Shown here: in pieces, positions 56,037-64,000 of the stretch
Numbering within the stretch: position 1 is the first letter of the stretch
How the letters are laid out: each line of letters begins with the position of its first letter
Made by a program: the position numbers and the translations under genes
Notes under the pieces: generated by a model
What the model was told of the DNA's origin: nothing
Seen by the model: the letters and a program-made list of their open reading frames with translations, nothing else
Database searches by the model: none
NCBI RefSeq assembly: GCF_010093595.1
Contig: NW_022985451.1
Coordinates: 137,710 to 201,709, forward strand
Length of the DNA stretch: 64,000 bases
Reading direction: 5' to 3'
Source of the DNA: Mytilinidion resinicola
Lineage: Eukaryota; Ascomycota; Dothideomycetes; Mytilinidiales; Mytilinidiaceae

Positions 56037-57092
56037 GTTGCTTTGAAGCTGTGGGAAGGTTGCTGTGCGCGGTGGATGGGGATGAGCGGAGGTGTTTGAG
56101 GTGTGGTGAGGAGGGGATGGGGTATATGTCATGTGTTGGGAAGGAAGGTGCAAATGCGCGGTCAACAGAAGGAAAGGACAACCACAGTGGGTCCGAAACG
56201 AAGAGCCTCGTTGCCCCATTTGACAGGGTGTAGTAACTGGAGAAAGCTTCACAGCAGGCTCCCTTCCTATGCACAAGCTATCTCTCACCCTCTTGTACTC
56301 AAGTCTCTTCGACGCCGCGGTCACGTGGCCCGAGGGCAAGACAGCTGCGGTGGATTTCATCTGGGAAAGATATCGAACTGACTACAGAGGCTCGGAGACA
56401 AGAGCCATGACTTGAGGATACAAGTGCAGGGCTAATATTGGAATGGGACAAATAAACATAATTGCACTTGCTACCTCAAATTCCGGTCATCGCTCTGCAG
56501 CCTTTTGTTGGTGCCCGCGAGAGCCGGGGAAAAGTAACCCTACCTTCTTCATATCTTTTTCTCGCTAACGACTTCGAATCGATTCTTATCAGCGGAGACG
56601 ACTCGTTTGATAGTCCAGCGATCACAGATTGATCTTAGAAATCTCAATGTAGCACCACGCTTCACTACTACGGCTTATAACCTTTCTCGTTGCACAACCT
56701 GCTTCGTCTGGATTTGTGAGCTGCTAGACATTCTTGATGGATTCAATAGCGCTCTTGCGGCACTTGGTACTGAGTACTCGTGTCGGAAAACGCTCATTCA
56801 TCATTTTCATGGAAAGAGGAGATGTTTTGGGCCAGAACCAGAGGGACTACGACGAACGCAATCTAGCTAATCGCTGTGGCCCCCAGCCAGCAACTATGAG
56901 CCATCGAGAGACCTTTCGAAGTGTATTTCATTCCGCAGGAGAAGAAGTTCGGATGGAAGGTAGGGTGAGGTCCCGACGGATGATGTCTTGGCTCCTTTGC
57001 GCTACGCCCGATTCGTCGTCGCTCCAAATCAACCTCTTGAGCTCCGTCGTCAACTGCCCGCCATTGGCATCGACAACACCACACAACAGGCC
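56037..57092. other. Divergent intergenic region
   Basis: This is shared by the cysteine-rich gene and the complex I subunit gene. A CACGTG lies near 56322 and no gene is recognised. Confidence 0.45.
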
Positions 57093-57850
57093 ATGCTCTC
57101 GTTGCGGAGAACCGCTCTTGCCTCTGCGCGAACTGCGCGGGCCGCTGTGCCCCGGCTACGACGTAGTGCCCACCATGACGCTCATCACGACGCCCATCAC
57201 GGCCCCGTCAACGAGTTGTTCGGAGTATGCCCCCCCTACTCCTCTTGCACCTCTCTGGCTTTGGTGCCACGGCTCTTGCTCTATATGATTGAGCAATTGC
57301 AATGCTGATACACGTTGCCCTATAGCCCAAATTCTACATCGGCGTAGCCGCGATACCCGCGCTACTCGGACTGTACTATGTGTCCCGCTCCAGCGACGGC
57401 GATCGGCCATTCCTTTACCGATATATCGATTCTTATTCGGAGTACAAAGCTTTCTGGGCTGAGCAGAACGACATACACGTCAAGGCGTTGGAACGAGCCG
57501 GTGCAGATCGGAACCTGTTCATCCACTCCAAGGGCCAGCAGACCGTCGACTTGAAGTTCCCCGAGTACGTCTCTACTATTTCCAATTAGGGGAGGAGAGC
57601 AGGATCTAGGCGGCGGGAAGTTGGATTGACACAGAAATAAACCGTGGGGGCGCTTGAATAAAACAATTGCTAATTCAGCATATTCAACAGGATATTCAAT
57701 GTCGGATCTCCATACAACGTCCCCGCCGGCAGCAGCGTGAACCTGGACAAGCTGATCGCGAAATACGAGAAGGAGAGCTATGAGGCGCAGGAAGCGAAGC
57801 TACAAGCATTGAAGGATGGCACTCTACCGGTGGAGCGGGAAGATAAGTAG
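57093..57850 (+). CDS. Mitochondrial complex I 17.8 kDa-type subunit (NUXM-like)
   Basis: This is an accessory subunit of NADH:ubiquinone oxidoreductase in the inner mitochondrial membrane. Exons 57093-57224, 57326-57564 and 57691-57850 encode 176 residues with consistent phases. The N-terminus MLSLRRTALASARTARAAV is a mitochondrial presequence. Next come a His-rich linker (HHDAHHDAHHGPVNELFG), one membrane segment (FYIGVAAIPALLGLYYVSR), and a matrix or intermembrane domain with IDSYSEYKAFWAEQNDIH, then KFPEIFNVGSPYNVPAGS and a Lys/Glu-rich helix. This plan and the FNVGSPYNV motif fit the fungal 17.8 kDa family. The two introns are 101 and 126 bases, longer than most here. An upstream in-frame ATG at 56988 is ignored because it would precede the presequence. 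Confidence 0.85.
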
Positions 57851-59718
57851 GAAGCAGGGGACCACGGCTGTGCGCGGGTCTGGGGTCTGTACATATTTCG
57901 CTTGCAGTCACTACCGTCCGCAAAGGATACGGTTTCATCTATACATTTTCAAAGTGGAGGTCACAGTTCAGTGCTTGCAACTTGTGGTGCCGTCGATTTA
58001 CCGACAAGTACTGTACAAAACTGGAACACCGCGTACTCTTTCTAATGCCTGAATTATTACGCCAAGTCATCTAAACCACTAATTAGGCAGCGTGCGGTGT
58101 TCTACGTTTTTATACTAGAGACGATTGATTTTAAGCTTGCTTCATCTATATCTGCATTACGAAGGGTCTTCCTCACACGAAAGATTAATATTGAGGAAAC
58201 TAGACTATAGTCCGCAAAGTTTTTAACCAATTAACTAGATCGCACTGTTACTAGTCAACCTTCAATTATGATGCAAGCTTGAAGCTGTGTATTAATAGTG
58301 GACACGTGACGCAACCGGAGATGCGTGATAGAAACGCCACGATACATCAATTGATGATGGCAAAGAATATTGATAGAAACATTGAGCTCTGTCTCATGGA
58401 CGATGAATATCCCGCTCACAGCCTCACAATAAAGTCTGTTTTTGGAGTCAAGTGGCAGGCCATATATCTAGATGTTCTACATAATATAGAATAGCGATGC
58501 CAAGCCAGCCTTGCCAGAAATCTCACCTGCATTTTATCGCTCCATTTCTTCCCTTCATCACTGTCCCGTGAAGGGTTGCAGCCAAGACACAGCCTCCTTG
58601 CCATAACTTCCGGTTTCCGGTGATCTTGGTCGGACTGGAAGAGTATGCCAGGCAAAGGTCGGAGTATTCGAGCATCTGACTCACATACAACTACGCCGCT
58701 GCAAGCAAGACCGCCACTTCAATATGCTAGCAGTGGGCCATGGAAGCACTTACGCAGTCATACTACTGATGACTGTGTAGTGCTTCTGGAAGCAGCTTGC
58801 CGACTACCTTGGCCCCCAACTTGCGCTCTCTACCTGGCAGCGCCGCGTCTCCCAGATCCTCTCGTGTGCCGTCCCTGCATGGCACCCCTCAGTTGCAGCC
58901 GCGTAACAGTCGTCGCCTATAACCACTCTAATCGTATAGCAACCACCCGGGCTCACTCTTACTTCGTAGAATGCTCTTGGCATGCCAATCGACCAATGAA
59001 GACTATCCGCTCTCCGCGTCGAGCAAGGCAGAAATGCGGGCATACGAAGTCCCATAGCCGCCCATGCATGAGATGAACGGCATCTAGGCCATAACAAGCA
59101 ATCCCACCAAGCAATGACAAGGCTGGCAGGCTTGACTCGTGTTTCTCGCTTTTCACACCGTAGGGATAATGACTCCGAGGTAGGAAAACGCGGTAGGGGG
59201 TACTCAAACTTATCGATTTTCACCCATGCCGCGCTCTTTTCTTGCAAATGGACGCATTAGCAGCCATCATACACAGCTTGATGCACATGAAAGTGCCCAG
59301 CTTGCTCTAAGAGCTTGTCAAACCTATGATGATGCGTTTGCTACCTTACGCGGACGTATAAAATGCTTGAGGGTAGGCTCCTGAGGCCGCATCATCACTC
59401 ATAACATCTCCAAGACTCCACCTGCCTGATCAATTCCCGATTCGCCAGCCGCGATCTACACTACCTGAAATTCTACATACTGTATTTTCTTTGACCCACA
59501 AGGCCACAAGGACACCACGTACACCATCATCATCAGAGAGCATCACACCGCATAGGCAACGATACATCCTACGCACTCCAAGCCAACATAACCCTGACTA
59601 AGGGACCTACAAAGAGCTCGTCTATCGAACGTCTTCAAAGATATCAGCCGAGATCATCTCCTCTCAAGCAAAGACAACTCCGAAGCAGTACTTTCAACAT
59701 CATACACTTCGCTTTAAC
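57851..59718. other. Long intergenic region
   Basis: This is 1.87 kb without a recognisable gene, AT-richer at 58050-58450. The frame at 58804-59247 (minus) has no motif support. A TATAAAA at 59357 may serve the gene at 59719, with a 5' leader of about 300 bases. Confidence 0.45.
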
Positions 59719-60203
59719 ATGTCATCCAGTGCGTCTAGTACGTTGTTCCGTTCAGGACTTGTAGACCCCAGGTTTAACTCGTCTCAAGACTCAAACGCAC
59801 CGCAATCACAATCGCCCTCCAAGGGAAAACCCGATCAGCTAGAAGCAGAGGCGAGGCATTCATACGAATCTGAAGACTCAATTGCTCTCCAGAAAGCAAG
59901 GTAGCTCTTTCCCTCCCACCTACGTTATCATTTAGCTCGACTCAATTTTCTCCTCCCTTTTCCAGAGCATCATCCTCCTCCCCCAAAGAGAAATCTGGCA
60001 TCATATCCGCCCTCGATAAAGCACGACGTAAGCTCTCGATCTCGAGTAGTAGCAAGGGCGAGGAAATTCCCTCGTCCGAGGCCGAATTTGAGCACCTAAA
60101 GGAAAAGAAGAAGGAGAAGGAGCGGTGTAAGGCCGAGTATGAGCGGTTGGGACTGAAAGATAAAGTCAAGTTTGGGCAGGGAGGGATGCAGATGGGCAAT
60201 TAG
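59719..60203 (+). CDS. Hypothetical small hydrophilic protein
   Basis: Exons 59719-59900 and 59966-60203 encode 139 residues. The 65-base intron (GTAGCT donor, pyrimidine-rich TTTTCCAG acceptor) joins KAR to ASSSSPKEK in frame. The protein is Ser-rich at the N-terminus and has a Lys/Glu-rich helix (EFEHLKEKKKEKERCKAEYERLGL) and a short Gly/Met-rich end. There are no membrane segments or known domain. The long leader, with a pyrimidine- and adenine-rich sequence before the ATG, suggests high expression. The function is unknown. Confidence 0.6.
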
Positions 60204-61824
60204 AGAGAGTAAAAGGGACGGCTCCCCTCCTGCCTCCAGCATTTTGCCCGCCATTCGTTTTTTCTTTCATTTCCAGCTTGAGCTGAGCTTTTACGATTTC
60301 TGTTCATGCTATGGATCACGAAGTTGTTTCCTTTAATGTTTTCCTTGCATCAAACCGACGCCGGTCTTTTGATCCTTCTTTTGTTTTTAGCTTGAGCTAA
60401 CGCTTGAGATAATGCTCTTGGTTATGCTGTTTCCGCCGTGGACAAGGCCTTTTCTTTCAGTAAATGTGTTCGTTCGATTGGCAAGGGAGCATTGAACATA
60501 CAAAAGCTTGCTGGTTGCTATCGCTAATGCGTTGAGGTATCTATCCCCGCATACTTCTAATGCCATACTTTATGTATCTCTACTTCTCCTCAAGCAACCT
60601 TCAAGTCCACGTCCAAGGACAGCACTTCTCGAGCCCAACCTGCACCTAGTAATCACCAGCCTCCTCTTGTCTCCACCTCATCATCAATGCCCACTGGCTC
60701 ATGACCCATAGCTCAAAGGAGCCAAGCTTCAACAGCAAGACATCGAACAGATTCCAACTCACCGCTCCATCAAACGGTAAGTTCCAAACCTGCACTATCT
60801 CACCTTAGCCCCCCCCGTCTTCCTTCCCTCCACCGAATCACATCACCGGCAATCCGAATCCTTATCATGGACCTATCAAAACAATGCAAATCCCTTCGTC
60901 CGTGGAGCATTTGGTCGACGATTCGCATAAAGAACGTCCCAGACCGCCCCCTTTTGCAGCAAAAACGCCAAGAACAGGGTTCAGCAGGGGTGGGGTGACG
61001 GTCTGTAGGAAGACGTTTGAACACCAATCACATAAACTCTATTGAAACTAAGACCACCGGACATAGGTGCGAGGTGAATGTTGTCGATGCGGGTGATAGA
61101 TAGATCGAACGAATAGGGAAGCTAAAACAGAAGGCAAAAAGAAGGTCGACCCGAGATTCGAACCCAAGACGGGGAATCCCATAATCTAGGCCCCAAGCTG
61201 CGAGCACCAGCAGTGTCAACGGTATGGGTGGAACATGTAAGAACCCCTAGACTATGGGAATGGATCAGCCGGCCGGTCTGGTCCACCCATGGGTTGAATT
61301 GGTGAGGTGCCGAAAATAAAGCGGAATATGTACCTTGTTGATTTGCGTAATCCAGAATTAGTGAATCCATCCAACGCAGAATTGGTCTTGCTACTAGCGA
61401 ATGCTTTGGGAAGTACGAGCAATTTGATCACGGGGATTCCGAAATCTTCGATCCAAATGCAGGCGCTGAATGGAGAGGTTTACGGATGGATGGGTAACGA
61501 GCATGGGGTTTCGAATTGCTATTTGCCCGTTCTTGGGTGTAGTCGCGCTATAGATAGCCTATTATGGCGTTTACATCACCCTTGCATACAAAAGATTCTC
61601 CAATTAGCCCGACAGAGCGCAATCCTCAAGAAAATCCGCCCATCACCCCCCCAGCCCAGCCCCAAACACCTTCTTAGCCACATCTAGCGCCCTGCATCCA
61701 CATCTGTAGCCTACCCAACCAATAAGCTTTTCTTCACCCCAACCCCCAGTTCCAACTCAAAAAAGTCTATCCTCAACTGCGCGACAAGCCGGTATCTCAA
61801 TTACACAGGCATCACAAGCCGGGG
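60204..61824. other. Intergenic region with a weak coding candidate
   Basis: An open, proline-rich reading frame at about 60809-61047 on the plus strand (PPNHITGNPNPYHG, then KERPRPPPFAAKTPRTGF) could be an exon. The only upstream join I can fit needs a 32-base intron (60777-60808), shorter than any other here, so I do not call a gene. Confidence 0.35.
61173..61263. repeat. Inverted repeat, ~20-base arms
   Basis: The arms at 61173-61194 and 61244-61263 share CCCATA(A/G)TCTAGG and its complement around a loop of about 49 bases. A B-box-like GGTTCGAATC and a T-run lie to its left on the minus strand. See the rejected tRNA idea. Confidence 0.45.
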
Positions 61825-63437
61825 TCATAGTAAGCTGGCGGCCATTCGGTTCTCTGTGAAAGCATCGTGAGACATTCCCTGCTGCTCCCTGGTGTCCCCA
61901 GTTTTGAAATATGGCTCGAAGCCTTTGGATTTGAGTACTAATTCGAGCTCGTAATTCAGTGGACGTGGTAGATGGTGAAATGTGTCTTTCAAGACTTCTC
62001 GAGACACGGCGTTCAAGTTCCAGTCCAGGCTCGCCGACCAGGGCTCGATTACGTGGAGGGTGTCGGCTGGGAACATATCAGGCGGTATCAACGTCTCCAG
62101 AGTTTTCCGAAAGATTCATCGACCGGTCGTTGGTCGGCTGGTCCTGTCTTTGCACCCTGGACACATCTCTCCGAATCTATTACGTAGGGGATGATCCGGA
62201 CGTGGTACCAAACCCAGATCCACGAGCCGGTCTCGGTCCCAGAACATAGCCCCTAACCACCTCGGAATGCACCATTCATCGTCACCCGCGGACATGATCC
62301 AGCCGGCGTTCGGGTGGGTCGTGGTCGTGGACTCCTCATATCCCACAGGCACTACCGGCTCAGTAGATATGTGCCCTGTCGACGCAGCAAGACGGGTCTG
62401 GTGCGTGGCCCGCGCGAACTGGTGCTTGTTGAGATGTACGAGAAGTGTTTCTTGAGGGGGTCCTTCTGTAAGGGGGTTAAATGTAACCATTGCCATTCGA
62501 CGTTCTTTGTTTGCTTCCAGGACGCACTCCAGGTAAGGAAGTCCAACAAAAATCAGAGAATCGATATGCGCCTGTATCTCGTATTCATTGCGGAGAACGT
62601 AATCTCTGGTGTGGTCATCCGCCTCATCAATGCCCGTGTTTTGTGCCTGTTCAAAGCGGCGCACCATAGCGTCCACGAAACCGTCAACAACATCATGTAA
62701 TCTTGCTTCGATGTAGCAATAGATGCAGCGGAGCTCCTCTAGCTCCCAGGCGGTCATACGATGGAGATGGAAGCGACATCAGAAGTTGGCCATGTAGTCG
62801 TGGACCAATTCTGGGGGAACAACCGTCGTCAAGCCTCGAATCTGAGGAACGCACGTTGAATGCGAGTTTGCTCGCACTCTGAGATACTTCTCGAATCCAG
62901 CACTGTTTCTGAGCTTGTACGTCCGCCCATGGATTCTTTGGCTTCGCTTAGGATATATCGAGTATAGTCCTTGACGAAGAAATCCATCATTGGGAACAGC
63001 CGACAGAGAGGAATAGAAGTCGACAAGTCCGGAAGGGCGTCGTGGTCGATGGTACTAGGTTCATGGTCTTCGAAAAACGTTGTAAGATGTTCAAGCTGTA
63101 TTTGATGCCATTTTTGGGCGATTTGCGTCTCGTTCCACCACTTTGGGTCGTCCCGTAGTAGTGCTCAAAAGTTGCTGGAATAGGTTCGGGATTCAGTCAT
63201 ATCAGTAACGTAGGTACTGGAAATCTTCGATGTATCGAACGCGAGGCGGGCTTCTGTGAATACTTCCGGCGCGAACGATTTCCGAGCAATAGTTCCAAGA
63301 GCAAGTGACTTGTAACGCGTAAAGACTCTGTAATAGGAGGGACTGGCTCGAATGAGGGAATAGAGGTCTCTCACTGACGACGCTTCTAGTAGTATCGTCA
63401 GGGCCAGATCCATGGGAAGAGATTCCAACGTCGCCAT
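61825..63437 (-). pseudogene. Decayed F-box-like fungal gene
   Basis: The minus strand carries one long coding trace beginning MATLESLPMDLALTILLEAS, an F-box-like start followed by LYSLIRASPSYYRVF. This is the common opening of a large fungal family of uncharacterised proteins. The trace then reads ALLRDDPKWWNE, RIQRAFLRFEA, RRLFP, ELVHDYMANF, CRFHLHRMTAWELEEL and on to VIEPWSASLDWN. It is broken by TGA at 63165-63167, 62829-62831, 62779-62781 and 62116-62118, and by a one-base frame change in a run of five G on the plus strand (62813-62817). The first and third stops sit where CGA (Arg) or TGG (Trp) would fit. No splice sites remove them. The gene is very probably dead. Confidence 0.8.
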
Positions 63438-64000
63438 GTTCGATGCTGAGGGGATGACATGTTTAAGAATTTAGGAAGACTTCGCCGCTGAAGCTGCCGC
63501 TACTCCGATTCCCAGCGTCTTGCAAGAACTCTATATACCAACTCTTGTCCAGGCAGCAGCTGTTACACCTCTCACTTCGCCTGTGAGCCGACATAATCTC
63601 CACTCTAGTGCAAAGATGGAACCCGAAATATTTCGGACCACTACCGAGAGTAGCGGTAGTCGCAACGCCTGACCCAAATTAGCGGTGATAAGTCCGAAGG
63701 TGGGTGTAGTTGAGGTGATGTAGTTGAGATGATGTAGTTGGGATGATGAGTTGTGCACATGGAGGTGGGTTTTGGATTGATGGCTTGATCGATTTCGGCA
63801 TCGGCCTCATAAGGTCAACCATACCTGAGATTCTGCATTGAAATATTAGACTTAATAGGCTAAAGAGGAATCGGAAGGACCAGAACTGTGTGAGCTAATC
63901 AGGTGCTGAGATGATCCGCGGATGAGAAGTTGCAGGTATCATCTCTCCACTATGGGACTTCTCTGTAGCCCGTCGTAAGCGGCTCAAAGTCCTACCTGAA
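63438..64000. other. Right edge, upstream flank of the F-box-like pseudogene
   Basis: I see no gene. A short direct repeat of GTAGTTGAG(A/G)TGATG occurs near 63705-63740. Confidence 0.4.

Noticed and set aside
58804..59247. 147-codon minus-strand frame
   Set aside because: A competing plus-strand frame covers much of the same stretch, neither has recognisable motifs, and the region is otherwise gene-free.
60711..61047. Two-exon proline-rich gene
   Set aside because: The only frame-consistent join needs a 32-base intron, well below the 45-base minimum seen elsewhere in the window, and no family is recognised.
61138..61225. Possible tRNA gene on the minus strand (B-box-like GGTTCGAATC followed by a T-run; A-box-like TAGTCTAGGGG further upstream)
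   Set aside because: I could not fold a cloverleaf. The acceptor pairing has an end mismatch, only one base separates acceptor and D arm, and the anticodon loop would be 16 bases without U33. tRNAscan-SE would settle it.

Overview
The window is nuclear DNA from a filamentous ascomycete (Pezizomycotina, possibly Dothideomycetes; the class is a guess). The evidence is about two dozen genes on both strands, most cut by introns of about 45-70 bases with GTAAGT-like donors and CTAAC-like branch points, and a typical fungal housekeeping set: Sin3, Mex67, class I myosin, polo kinase, AMP deaminase and the 17.8 kDa-type complex I subunit. There are no bacterial-style operons. I rebuilt gene models by hand. 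For most multi-exon genes the exon lengths sum to a whole number of codons and the splice phases agree.

Layout. 1-10 kb: a pirin, AMP deaminase, two tandem small zinc-ligand-rich paralogs and a dienelactone hydrolase-like/SnoaL-like protein. 10-20 kb: the Sin3 corepressor and a PA14-containing GH3 beta-glucosidase. 20-30 kb: myosin-I and polo kinase in the same orientation, then an OPA3-like protein divergent from the kinase. 30-35 kb: two small unknown genes and a soluble fumarate reductase with a C-terminal cytochrome b5 domain. 35.1-37.5 kb: a convergent intergenic interval holding two unrelated repeat arrays. 37-39 kb: a mitochondrial-type unknown and the tiny APC/C subunit Cdc26 sharing a promoter. 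39-42 kb: a broken GH16 glucanase. 43-47 kb: threonine aldolase and secreted RNase T2. 47-53 kb: a coiled-coil unknown, Mex67 and a Nudix hydrolase. 53.9-56 kb: a modular secreted cysteine-rich protein with regularly spaced Kex2-type sites. 57-60 kb: the complex I subunit and a small unknown. 61.8-63.4 kb: an F-box-like pseudogene.

The genes do not form one pathway. Several concern chromatin and the cell cycle (Sin3, polo kinase, Cdc26, and ACGCGT boxes before the small zinc paralogs), actin (myosin-I), mitochondria (OPA3-like, complex I subunit, presequence protein) and secreted hydrolysis (GH16, RNase T2).

The most unusual items are these. (1) A 589-residue secreted protein contains 81-residue, ten-cysteine units flanked by LSKRE(D/N)TSP sites exactly 243 bases apart. 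(2) An array of about 11 degenerate CACGTG boxes, each followed about 13 bases later by a GTGAATTGGTTATGCC-like motif, lies between two convergent genes. (3) Two CHORD-like paralogs have ACGCGT boxes in their promoters. (4) Two pseudogenes differ in their decay: the F-box-like one has four TGA stops, while the GH16 one has a TAA and a splice-spanning TAG.
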